Assembly (NCBI RefSeq): GCF_032337115.1
Contig: NZ_JAVXZY010000004.1
Location: forward strand, 395,083 to 459,082
Length of the DNA stretch: 64,000 nucleotides
DNA from: Roseateles_C aquae
GTDB taxonomy: Bacteria > Pseudomonadota > Gammaproteobacteria > Burkholderiales > Burkholderiaceae_C
Reading direction: 5' to 3'
Both the position numbers and the translations under genes were made by a program. Below, in pieces: positions 56,262 to 64,000 of this stretch; positions within the stretch are counted from its first letter, which is position 1; each line of letters begins with the position of its first letter. The notes below the pieces were generated by a model. It was not told where the DNA came from. It did not search any database and saw nothing but the letters and a program-made list of their open reading frames with translations.

Positions 56262-57284
56262 ATGCCAGCCAGCCTCTGCCTGCTGCCGCGCCACCACCGC
56301 GCGTCGAGTCACCTGGCCGCGCTTGGCCTCAGCCTGTGCGGCCTCGCCCAAGCGGCGCAACTGGGCAGCCGAACCGTCGTCGGGCTGACCGGCATGGCCG
56401 ATGTGCCGCCGCCCGTGTTGAGCGGCAGCGCCTGGCAAGACGGCGTGCCCCAATCGATCCCGCTGTGGCCCTCGGCCTATGCCTTGGACGTCGAACTGCT
56501 GGGCAGCTACACGCTGAACAGCCAGCTGGCGCTGGCTGTGGCGGTGCCACCCGCCCCCGGTGCGCCGCCACTGCCGCTGCCGGCCCAGGCCAGCACCTCG
56601 GCCGATGTCGGCAGCGGTCATCTTGGTCTGGCGGGCAGCAGCAGCGCGGCTCTCATCACCGAGGCCGACGCTGCCCAGCGCAGCGCCTTCACTGTATTCA
56701 GCACCAGCGTCGAAATGGGCGACGTTCTGGAACTGCGCATGCCCTATGCCGGCGGTACGCCAACACCGCTGACGGTGCAGCTGCAGCTCAGCCTGAGCGG
56801 CAGCCTGCTGGATCTGCCCAATGACAGCACGCTGGGCCTGCTCAGCACTTTGCGCCTGAACAATGTGCTGGCCACGCCGGGCGGCTATGCGTCCGGACAG
56901 CAAAGGCTGGACAGCTTCACCCACAGCCTCAGCGGCCAAACGCTCAGCCTGAGCGGCCAGCTGATCGATCCGGCCTGTTCGCTCAGCCTCAACGTCTGCG
57001 CCTACTGGTTCGGCGCCTATGCGGCACTGGAGGCAACGGGGAGCACGCTGCTGGGCGACAAGACCGTTGGTGCGCCCGGCGCTGGTGACAGCCTGGACTT
57101 CAACAGCGCGGGCCTGGGTGGCCAGTTGCACCTGCTCGTCCCGGCCGGCGCCAGCGTGGTCTCTGTGGCATCGGGCCAGGGCTACGGCTGGATCAGTGCC
57201 GTGCCCGAGCCTGGCAGTGCCGCCCTGGCCTTGCTGGGCATCACCGCCCTGGCCGGCCGACTGCGGCGCCCGTTCAGAGCCTGA
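56262..57284 (+). CDS. PEP-CTERM sorted exported protein
   Basis: A 340-residue exported protein. The signal peptide ends GLAQAAQ. The mature part is rich in Ala, Leu, Ser and Gly with a beta-like pattern and no known enzyme motif. The C-terminus is a clear PEP-CTERM signal: VPEPGSAALALLGITAL, then a short hydrophobic stretch and the basic end RLRRPFRA, so an exosortase/archaeosortase should process it elsewhere in the genome. ATG 56262 follows GAGG. Its end overlaps the convergent S8 peptidase gene by 11 nt. Confidence 0.82.
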   Translation: MPASLCLLPRHHRASSHLAALGLSLCGLAQAAQLGSRTVVGLTGMADVPPPVLSGSAWQDGVPQSIPLWPSAYALDVELLGSYTLNSQLALAVAVPPAPGAPPLPLPAQASTSADVGSGHLGLAGSSSAALITEADAAQRSAFTVFSTSVEMGDVLELRMPYAGGTPTPLTVQLQLSLSGSLLDLPNDSTLGLLSTLRLNNVLATPGGYASGQQRLDSFTHSLSGQTLSLSGQLIDPACSLSLNVCAYWFGAYAALEATGSTLLGDKTVGAPGAGDSLDFNSAGLGGQLHLLVPAGASVVSVASGQGYGWISAVPEPGSAALALLGITALAGRLRRPFRA

Positions 57285-59130
57285 TGCCGGCCAGCGCGGC
57301 CGATTTGCGCGGGTTGATCAGATTCACCCGGCCCGGCTTGCCATCGGCGCCGTTCTGCCGTTCGGCGCCCTGCAGGATCAGCGCTTTCACCTGCGCCGCC
57401 GTCAGCGTGGGCTTCAGCGCGATCAGTTTCGCCGCCAGATTGGCCACCTGCGGGCTGGCCATGCTGGTACCGCTCAACTTCATGCGCACGCCGCCAGGCA
57501 CCACGCTGTCGACCTCGAAGCCATTGGCATGCACGACCACCGTCTTGCCAAAGGTCGAGAAGCTGGCCTCCTGGCCGGCCTGGTCGACCGCACCGGCGGT
57601 GATCAGATTGGGCAGCTCCAGACCGGCGGGAATGTATTCCTCGAAGTCGGCGCTGTTGTCCTCGTTGCCGGCGCCGGCCACGAACAGGATGTCCGGCGCG
57701 CCGGCGATGGCCGCCTTCAGCGCATCGCGCTCGATCTTGAACAGGCGCAGCGCCTCCTGCTTGCGCTGCTCCGGCGTGCCGCCAAGGTTGTGGAAGGCCA
57801 GTGCGCCTTCGTAGGCGCTGGGCCCATAGCGCCAGCTCATATTGACGACGCGCACCTTGGCCGTCTTGAAGCCCTCGACCATCGCCTTGTAGGCCGCGGC
57901 CATCGCCTGTGCGCGGGCTTCGCTGGGCTCGGCCGGCTCGGTCTTGGCCGACCACAGCATGGTGCCGGCATAGACCTGGGCAAAGGGATTGCCGTCTACC
58001 GCGATGCCGGCCACATGGGTGCCGTGCACATAGAGGCCGGTCAAGCCCATGTCTTCGCTGAAGCCCTTGACCTGATCAGCCTTCAGCCCGGCCATGGTGC
58101 TGCGAAAGCGCTGCGAATCGCTGGTGTCCAGCGCGGCGCGCTGGTCCATCGCACCCTTGATCAGGCTGCGCAGCTGCGGCCAGCGGCCCTCGGCCTCGCC
58201 CAGCGGGCGCAGCAAGTCCTTGGCCGGCTGGCCCTGCTCGTCAAAGGCCAGGCCGCGGCCGGCGGCCGGCTTGAACAGGGCGAGGTCCACGCCCGAATCC
58301 CACACCGCCACCACCACCGGCGTGGCCTTGGCATCGGCGGGAATCGCGAAGGTGCGCGGCGTCCAGATATCGGCCTTGGCGGCGGCCTGGCTGTTGGCAT
58401 CGATCACCGACTGCAGCGCGGCCACGATGGCGCTCTTGTTCGGCGGCAGCAGCTCCTTCTGCACCCGGGCACTGATGAGCATCGTCAACAGGCTGTTGGG
58501 CACATGCATATTGCCGTTGCTGGCGGCCGCATCGAGCTGTGCCTTCATCACGCCCAGCACCAGCTCGGCGTTGTAGGTCTCCAGGCCGCCCTTGCTGCTC
58601 TTGAGGTTGTCCTGCACATCGGCCCAGGGCATGGCACCGTAGCGGCGGCGGGCCTCGGCGCCCAGCCAGGCGGCATCGCGATGCTCGGCCTGCTGCTCGG
58701 CCAGCAGATCGGTCAACACGCCGCTGGTCAGCTTGCCGCCGGCCTTCTCCTGCAATGCGCGAGCCTTGGCGGTCAGCGCCGGCACGGCGGCCCAGTCGCC
58801 GCGCAGCTGGGCCAGTGCGGCCAGCGCGCTGTAGCTGTCGCGCAGCGTCGCGGCGTCCTGGATGTCAAAGGCCTGCAGATCGGCTCGGATATCGGCCTCC
58901 AGCTGCGCGCCCAGCGGGCGCAAGGCCTCCAGCGGTGCGGCAAACAGTTCGCTGGGCAGGGCCGGCAGCTGGTAGTTGCGGCGCGGCAGCTGGTCGGCGC
59001 GGGTGACGACCTGGCGGGCAGCCTGAGCCGGCTTGGCCTCGGGGGCAGCGTCGGCGGCGGCGTGCGCCGGCCCCTGGGCGGCGGCCAGCAGAGCGGAAGT
59101 GAGAACCGTGGGAAGCAGAGAACGAGACAT
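57274..59130 (-). CDS. S8 subtilisin-family serine peptidase
   Basis: A 618-residue exported peptidase. The signal peptide ends GPAHAAA. An N-terminal region of about 240 residues precedes the subtilase domain, whose triad is visible: Asp in VAVWDSGVD near 280, His in HGTHVAGIA near 373 and Ser in SGTSMASPQ near 554; the oxyanion Asn is in AGAGNEDNSA. The N-terminal region is longer than a usual propeptide. Substrate unknown. Confidence 0.9.
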   Translation of the reverse strand: MSRSLLPTVLTSALLAAAQGPAHAAADAAPEAKPAQAARQVVTRADQLPRRNYQLPALPSELFAAPLEALRPLGAQLEADIRADLQAFDIQDAATLRDSYSALAALAQLRGDWAAVPALTAKARALQEKAGGKLTSGVLTDLLAEQQAEHRDAAWLGAEARRRYGAMPWADVQDNLKSSKGGLETYNAELVLGVMKAQLDAAASNGNMHVPNSLLTMLISARVQKELLPPNKSAIVAALQSVIDANSQAAAKADIWTPRTFAIPADAKATPVVVAVWDSGVDLALFKPAAGRGLAFDEQGQPAKDLLRPLGEAEGRWPQLRSLIKGAMDQRAALDTSDSQRFRSTMAGLKADQVKGFSEDMGLTGLYVHGTHVAGIAVDGNPFAQVYAGTMLWSAKTEPAEPSEARAQAMAAAYKAMVEGFKTAKVRVVNMSWRYGPSAYEGALAFHNLGGTPEQRKQEALRLFKIERDALKAAIAGAPDILFVAGAGNEDNSADFEEYIPAGLELPNLITAGAVDQAGQEASFSTFGKTVVVHANGFEVDSVVPGGVRMKLSGTSMASPQVANLAAKLIALKPTLTAAQVKALILQGAERQNGADGKPGRVNLINPRKSAALAGIRL

Positions 59131-59397
59131 GAAAGAGACTCCGGTGTTGATATCGCTCGCAAGTGAATTTGCGAATGGCCGCCACGATAGTCAGGCCGCC
59201 ACTCGCTTTGCAGCTTGCGTCGGCGAATAGCCGAATCAAGCGCATGAATCGACCGCCATCACGATAAATGGCCGGCCCATCCGGATTTGCCCTGAGGGCT
59301 GGGGAAAAGCGCCACATGGCTTCGGTCACCCCCTCGGCCCGCCCCCACAATCCGCGGCCACAAGCCCGCTGCCTCTGTTTTCTTGGAGTACCCCACG

Positions 59398-61458
59398 ATG
59401 AAGCGCCAACCGCTGCTGCTCGCCCTCTTGCTGAGCCCCACCCTGGTATTCGCCGCCGAAGGCATGTGGACGCTGGACCACCCGCCGCTGGCGCAGATGC
59501 GCAAGGAACTTGGCACGGCGCCCGACGCCGCCCTGCTCACCAAGCTGATGCGCGGCTCGGCACGCATTGCCGGCGGCTGCTCGGCCTCCTTTGTGTCGCC
59601 CGAGGGCCTGGTGCTGACCAACCACCACTGCGTGGCCGAATGCGTCGAGCAGCTGTCGACCGCCAGCCAGGATCGCCTGCGCGACGGCTTTCTGGCCAAG
59701 AACCGAGCCGAGGAAGCCAACTGCCCGGCGATGGAGGTGAACCGGCTGGAATCCATCACCGACGTAACGCCCCAAGTGCGCGCCGCCACCAAGGGCTTGT
59801 CAGGCGAAGCCTTCAGCAATGCCTTCAACGCGATCAAGGCAAAGCTGGCCGCCGACTGCGTGGGCAGCGACAGCAAGACGCAGCGCTGCGATGTGGTCGA
59901 CCTCTACCGTGGCGGCCAGTACAAGCTTTACCAGTACCACCGCTTCCAGGACGTGCGCCTGGCCTTCGCGCCCGAGCAGGCCATCGCCAACTTCGGCGGC
60001 GACCCCGACAACTTCAACTTCCCGCGCTATGACCTCGACATGGCGCTGATCCGCGTCTACGAAAACGGCCAGCCCGCCGTGGTCAAGGACTATCTGCCCT
60101 TCAGGCGCGAAGGCGCCGCTGCCGGCGAGGCTGTGTACGTGACCGGCCACCCCGGTGCGACCCAGCGCAGCCTCACCGTCGCCCAGTTGCAGGCGCTACG
60201 CAACCACGCCATTCCCGCTCGACTGTTGAACATGGCCGAATACCGCGGCCGCCTGGCGCAGTACAGCCGCAGCGGCACCGAACAGGCCCGCATGGCAAAT
60301 AGCGAGCTGTTCTATCTGGAGAACGGCTTCAAGGTCTACAAGGGTGAACTCGATGCGCTGAACGACCCGCAGCTCTTCGCCGCCAAGCAGGCCGAGGAAG
60401 CCGCGCTGCGCCGCTTTGTGGCCAGCCGGCCCGCACTCGCCAAGACACACGGCCAGGCCTGGGCCGCCATCGAACAGGCGCTGGCCCGTTACGAGCCGCT
60501 GCGCACGCTGGACGATCAGCTCGCCCACGGCAAGGCCTTCAACAGCCAGCTGTTCCAGATCGCCCGCACCCTGGTGCGCGGCGCGGTGGAGCGCAGCAAG
60601 CCCAATGAGCAGCGCCTGCCCGAGTTTGCCGAGGCCGGCCTGCCCACGCTGGAAGCCGAGCTGTTCTCGGCCGCACCGATCTACCCGGAATTCGAAAAGA
60701 TCAAGCTCGGCTTCTCGCTGGAGAAGATGCGCGAGCTGCTCGGCGCCGATGCGCCGCTGGTCAAGCGCGTGCTCGGCAAGCAGTCGCCCGATCAACTTGC
60801 CGCGCAATGGATTGACGGCAGCAAGCTCGCCGATGTGGCACTGCGCCGCCAACTCTGGAACGGCGGCGAAGCGGCCGTGCGGCAAAGCCAGGACCCCTTC
60901 ATCCAGCTCGCCCTGAGCCTGGACGACGAAGCCCGCGCGCTGCGCAAGCGCGTCGAGCGCGAGCTTGATGCGGTGGTGCAGAAGAACGCCGAACTGATCG
61001 CCCAGGCCCGCTTCGCGATGAAGGGCGACAGCGTCTACCCCGACGCCACCTTCACGCTGCGCCTCTCCTACGGCCGCGTTGAAGGCTGGCAGGAAGGCGA
61101 GCAGGCCGTGCCGCCCTTCACCACGCTGGGCGGCACTTTCGAGCGCGCCACCGGCGCCGAGCCCTTCGCGCTGCCGGCCAGCTGGCTCAATGCCCGTAGC
61201 CGCCTGAACCCGGCCCAGCCCTTCAACCTCTCCAGCAGCAACGACATCATCGGCGGCAACTCCGGCAGCCCGATGGTCAATGCGCGGGGCGAAGTGGTGG
61301 GCCTGGTGTTTGACGGCAATATCCACTCGATCGGCGGCGCCTTCGCCTACGACCCACGGCTGAACCGCACCGTGGCCGTGCACGCCGGCGCCATCGCCGA
61401 AACGCTGGACAAGGTCTACGACGCCCAGGCCCTGCTGAAGGAATTGCTGGGCCGCTGA
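59398..61458 (+). CDS. S46-family dipeptidyl peptidase (DPP7/DPP11 type)
   Basis: A 686-residue exported exopeptidase that releases dipeptides from oligopeptides in the periplasm. The signal peptide ends LVFAAE, followed by the family start GMWTLDHPPL. The catalytic residues sit in TNHHC (His near 76), RYDLDMALIRVY (Asp near 213) and GGNSGSPMVN (Ser near 622). The residue deciding between DPP7 (hydrophobic) and DPP11 (acidic) preference was not assigned. ATG 59398 begins the signal peptide; an ATG 5 codons upstream is possible. Confidence 0.92.
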   Translation: MKRQPLLLALLLSPTLVFAAEGMWTLDHPPLAQMRKELGTAPDAALLTKLMRGSARIAGGCSASFVSPEGLVLTNHHCVAECVEQLSTASQDRLRDGFLAKNRAEEANCPAMEVNRLESITDVTPQVRAATKGLSGEAFSNAFNAIKAKLAADCVGSDSKTQRCDVVDLYRGGQYKLYQYHRFQDVRLAFAPEQAIANFGGDPDNFNFPRYDLDMALIRVYENGQPAVVKDYLPFRREGAAAGEAVYVTGHPGATQRSLTVAQLQALRNHAIPARLLNMAEYRGRLAQYSRSGTEQARMANSELFYLENGFKVYKGELDALNDPQLFAAKQAEEAALRRFVASRPALAKTHGQAWAAIEQALARYEPLRTLDDQLAHGKAFNSQLFQIARTLVRGAVERSKPNEQRLPEFAEAGLPTLEAELFSAAPIYPEFEKIKLGFSLEKMRELLGADAPLVKRVLGKQSPDQLAAQWIDGSKLADVALRRQLWNGGEAAVRQSQDPFIQLALSLDDEARALRKRVERELDAVVQKNAELIAQARFAMKGDSVYPDATFTLRLSYGRVEGWQEGEQAVPPFTTLGGTFERATGAEPFALPASWLNARSRLNPAQPFNLSSSNDIIGGNSGSPMVNARGEVVGLVFDGNIHSIGGAFAYDPRLNRTVAVHAGAIAETLDKVYDAQALLKELLGR

Positions 61459-61623
61459 GCGCGCCAGCCGCTGCAAGGCGCCCGGCGCCCAACTGATGCC
61501 GGAGCCGGCCGCCCCGGGGCCGGCCCGCTCAGCTACAGTGGCAGCACTTTCGCCTCTGCCCACCCTGTGCCGCCTACCGCTTCAAACGAGCGCGCCGCCG
61601 TCCTCAGCGCCCCAACAAGCCCC

Positions 61624-62520
61624 ATGGCCGACCCGCCATCCGCCACGCGCTGGCGGGCGGGCCGCCGCCACTGCCTGGCCCTGCCTGCCGCGGCATGGCT
61701 TGCTGGAGCTAGCGCCTGGGCCTCGGGCGCAGCGTCTTCGGGCCAGGCCGCGCGGGTGATCCGCCTGCCTTATCACAGCCGCTTCGACGACCCGCAGCGC
61801 CGCTATGTGTCTCGCGTGATCGAGCTGGCGATGAAACAAGCTGGCGTGGCGGCGCGGGTGGAGCCGGTGCATATGGAGATTGCGCAGAAGCGCAGCCTGG
61901 CCGAACTGGCGCGCGGCCGGGACCTGTTCGATCTGCTCTGGACCGTGACCGACGCCGAGCGCGAGGCCAGCGGCCTGATGGGCTGGCGCATGCTGGTGGT
62001 GCGCCAACGCGAGCTGGCGCAATGGCAAGAAGTGCGCACGCTGGACGATCTGCGCCGCAAGACCGCCGGCCAGGGCATCGACTGGCCCGACACGCAGATC
62101 CTGCGCGCCAACGGCCTCAAGGTCGAAACCGGCAGCGGCCCCGACGTGCTCTACCGCATGCTCGCCGGCCGCCGTTTCGACTATTTCCCGCGTTCCATCC
62201 TCGAGATCGACGCCGAGCTGACCAGCCAGCTGGCGAGCCCCCGGCAGGAACCGGTGGCCCTGGTGCCCGATCTGCTGCTGCACTACCCCGCCGCCGCCTA
62301 CCTCTTTGTGTCCCCGTCCCAACCCGCGCTGGCCGCCGAACTCGAACGCGGCCTCGACGCCGCCGTGCGCAACGGCAGCCTGCAACGCCTGCACGCCGAG
62401 TTCTACGGCGCCCAGCTGCGCGCTCACCTCACGTCAAAGCGCCGCGTCATTCAGCTGAGCAATCCGCTGCTGCCGGCGAAGACGCCGGTGGGGAGGCGGG
62501 AGTTGTGGGTGGAGCCGTGA
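61624..62520 (+). CDS. Periplasmic binding protein-like (family 3 type)
   Basis: A 298-residue exported protein. An Arg-rich n-region (RWRAGRRHC) and a hydrophobic h-region ending ASAWASG form a signal peptide. The mature part follows the type 2 binding-protein pattern (VIRLPYHSRFDDPQRRY, VRTLDDLRRKTAG, VLYRMLAGRRFDYFPRS). No transporter is adjacent. GTG 61567 is an alternative start. Confidence 0.75.
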   Translation: MADPPSATRWRAGRRHCLALPAAAWLAGASAWASGAASSGQAARVIRLPYHSRFDDPQRRYVSRVIELAMKQAGVAARVEPVHMEIAQKRSLAELARGRDLFDLLWTVTDAEREASGLMGWRMLVVRQRELAQWQEVRTLDDLRRKTAGQGIDWPDTQILRANGLKVETGSGPDVLYRMLAGRRFDYFPRSILEIDAELTSQLASPRQEPVALVPDLLLHYPAAAYLFVSPSQPALAAELERGLDAAVRNGSLQRLHAEFYGAQLRAHLTSKRRVIQLSNPLLPAKTPVGRRELWVEP

Positions 62521-62744
62521 GGGGTGTTTTCAGTCTTGGATGACCGCAGTGCAGCGGGTGCGTTCCTATGTCTAGCTGATGTCGAGGCCCGGCAGAGCAG
62601 TCGTTCAACGTCAGCGGAAGCCAACACCCCGCGGCAGTCCGATGTCTCAGAAACAGTTCGCCCAGTCTAGCCAGGAGCACCCTGATTCTTGTACTGGATC
62701 AGCGATGTATCCTCCGAGGTAACAAGGAGTATTTGGGAGGGCTA

Positions 62745-63629
62745 ATGCGGGTATTCATTTCATACAGTTGGGATTCTGTCGAGCACAAGCAGTGGGTACA
62801 GCAGCTTGCTGATGACTTGCAGGAACAGGTCAAGGATCTGGACGTCACATACGACCAGCGCGGCATGAATCATCGCGTCGACCGCAATCAGTTCATGGAA
62901 GCGGGCATATACGAAAGCGATGCCGTGCTAGCCATCATTACCCAGAAATACACCGATAAGGCGAACACTCGCGTGGGCGGCGTTGGCAGGGAGACCGCGA
63001 TGGCGGCAGAGCGCCATTTCTCTGAAAGTGGATCGAAATCTCGAACGCCTATTCTGGCTATCAAGCGCGAAGCAACGGCAGATCTGCCGCACTACCTCAA
63101 AGCATCGCTGTACTTCGATTTCACTTCCGCTGGTGCCTACAACGCTTCCCTGGAGGAACTGAAGCGGGAGCTGGAGGCGATCGCCGGTCACGCATCTGAG
63201 CAGTCGCCGTCCACAAAGGTCACCTCCGACGAAGGTGCTGCGGACGAAGGTGGTAGTTACTCCTTCACGCGGACAGACGACCTGCTCGCCAGCCTATACA
63301 AGAGACGCACTCCATTGTGGGCTGGGCAGGATTTCTCGGGACAACGGCGGGTCAAGTATGAGCTTTGGCGCGTTGAAGCGCCGCAGCCGCAGCTGCTACT
63401 GGTGCTGATGCAGAACATCATCATCCGTCAGATCTTCGAGGACTTCCTCTCCAAGATTCGCGACCTTCCAAAGGACCTTCAGGGCTTCCGCGAACTCACC
63501 GTCCTACGCCCATCTCCCGGAAAGTCAGAGTACATCGCCGAGCTTCTAAAGGAGGGCGGCCACGACGTTCGTGTAACTGAATCGCCCCGGATTTCGAGGA
63601 GGCTCCAACTCTGGAGAATGGAGCCATGA
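62745..63629 (+). CDS. SEFIR (TIR-like) domain protein, C-terminus replaced by IS sequence
   Basis: A 294-codon frame. Residues 1-150 are a SEFIR domain: RVFISYSWDSVEHKQWVQQL, LDVTYDQRG, an FMEAGIYESDAVLAIITQKY segment and KANTRVGGVGRET. An acidic/Ser linker (about 155-185) leads to a C-terminal domain of unknown type (YELWRVEAPQPQLLLVLMQN). The last 16 or so codons lie inside the IS3-type element, so the native end is lost. SEFIR proteins act in immune signalling, and bacterial ones have been linked to phage defence. ATG 62745 follows GGGAGGG. GC is clearly lower than in the rest of the window. Confidence 0.82.
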   Translation: MRVFISYSWDSVEHKQWVQQLADDLQEQVKDLDVTYDQRGMNHRVDRNQFMEAGIYESDAVLAIITQKYTDKANTRVGGVGRETAMAAERHFSESGSKSRTPILAIKREATADLPHYLKASLYFDFTSAGAYNASLEELKRELEAIAGHASEQSPSTKVTSDEGAADEGGSYSFTRTDDLLASLYKRRTPLWAGQDFSGQRRVKYELWRVEAPQPQLLLVLMQNIIIRQIFEDFLSKIRDLPKDLQGFRELTVLRPSPGKSEYIAELLKEGGHDVRVTESPRISRRLQLWRMEP

Positions 63630-63949
63630 AGAAGTCCCCGAAGTTTTCGCCTGAGGTGCGCGAGCGCGCGGTGCGTATGGTGCTGGAGCACCGCGCAGAG
63701 CACCCATCGCAGTGGGCCGCCATCGAGTCCTTTGCCGACAAGATTGGCTGCGTTCCGCAGACCTTGCACGCTTGGGTGAAGCAGCACGAGGTCGACTCCG
63801 GCCAGCGCGATGGCGTCTCCACGGCGGAGGCGCAGCGCATCAAGGACCTGGAGCGGGAGGTGCGCGAGCTACGCAAAGCCAACGAGATTCTGAAACTGGC
63901 CAGCGCGTTTTTCGCCCAGGCGGAGCTCGACCGCCGCATCAAGTCCTGA
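63626..63949 (+). CDS. IS3-family transposase OrfA
   Basis: A 107-residue transposase subunit with an N-terminal HTH (FSPEVRERAVRMVLEH, GCVPQTLHAWVKQHE) and a C-terminal leucine-zipper-like coil (RIKDLEREVRELRKANEIL) before the conserved LASAFFAQAELDRR. It provides DNA binding and is normally fused to OrfB by a -1 frameshift. Its ATG overlaps the stop of the SEFIR frame (ATGA), which is incidental to the insertion. Confidence 0.93.
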   Translation: MKKSPKFSPEVRERAVRMVLEHRAEHPSQWAAIESFADKIGCVPQTLHAWVKQHEVDSGQRDGVSTAEAQRIKDLEREVRELRKANEILKLASAFFAQAELDRRIKS

Positions 63950-64000
63950 AGGCCTTCATCGACCAGCACCGCCAGCAGCTTGGGGTCGAGTCGATCTGCC
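63949..64000 (+). CDS. IS3-family transposase OrfB, N-terminal fragment
   Basis: In the -1 frame relative to orfA, the sequence AFIDQHRQQLGVESIC is the usual beginning of IS3-type OrfB, the DDE integrase-type subunit. It runs off the window. A GTTTTTC run about 40 nt before the orfA stop is a likely slippage site for making the OrfAB fusion. Confidence 0.85.

Larger units (their letters stand above)
63578..64000 (+). mobile_element. IS3-family insertion sequence, left part
   Basis: A typical IS3-type left end, TGAATCGCCCCGG, begins at about 63578 inside the SEFIR frame, followed by orfA (63626-63949) and the start of orfB in the -1 frame. The right end is outside the window. The target-site duplication cannot be checked. 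The exact IS name is not known. Confidence 0.85.

Noticed and set aside
59165..59185. CGCAA/TTGCG inverted repeat upstream of the S8 peptidase as an operator
   Set aside because: The arms are only 5 bp and no second copy was seen; symmetry this short is expected by chance.

Overview
The window is GC-rich, densely coded chromosomal DNA with short intergenic gaps and many convergent gene pairs whose stop codons touch or overlap. The gene content (DUF3422, a PEP-CTERM-tagged exported protein, glcDEF beside a LldP-type permease, PPK2, a yybP-ykoY manganese riboswitch before a GDT1/UPF0016 gene) fits a betaproteobacterium of the order Burkholderiales, most like the Roseateles/Paucibacter/Rubrivivax group. 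This placement is inferred from gene content, not from a marker gene.

Layout. 1-4489: a lactate/glycolate permease (cut by the window edge) and glcDEF form one operon for glycolate or lactate oxidation. 4490-10603: an exported phosphatase-superfamily lipoprotein preceded by a long leader with a terminator-like hairpin, a coupled pair of bacterial PH-domain membrane proteins, a periplasmic solute-binding protein and a GIN-domain protein. 10893-13947: a compact four-gene cassette (Tat-exported protein, PqqD-like protein, HprK-like kinase, nucleotidyltransferase-fold protein) with 4-nt overlaps between its last three genes. It is the most interesting poorly understood system here. 13978-31113: housekeeping and signalling genes (phosphatidylserine synthase, S41 protease, DMT transporter, RhlE-type helicase, a GGDEF-degenerate/EAL-intact c-di-GMP protein, DUF938 methyltransferase, DUF3422, PPK2, CoA-transferase), then glpD/glpK, a Crp/Fnr regulator, an SDR and a darcynin-family protein. 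31174-39784: TonB-dependent receptor, a hybrid histidine kinase with its response regulator, and a GDT1-family protein behind a Mn2+ riboswitch. 39781-50719: NDH-2, GNAT, a patatin/outer-membrane-barrel protein, two tandem paralogous lipoproteins, a prolyl-4-hydroxylase-like oxygenase, a WYL regulator and an NtrC-type two-component pair. 50793-62520: a repeat protein with a poly-Gly linker, acyltransferase 3, a second Crp/Fnr regulator with a perfect CRP-type palindrome behind it, a DUF2892 protein, lipocalin, GAF protein, PEP-CTERM protein, S8 and S46 peptidases and a solute-binding protein.

The right edge (about 62521-64000) is compositionally different (visibly lower GC). It holds a SEFIR (TIR-like) domain gene, probably an immune effector, whose 3' end is interrupted by the left end of an IS3-family insertion sequence running off the window. 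This looks like the start of an acquired, possibly defence-related, region.

No tRNA, rRNA or CRISPR array was seen. Domain calls come from reading the translated sequence and recalling family signatures; no database search was run.
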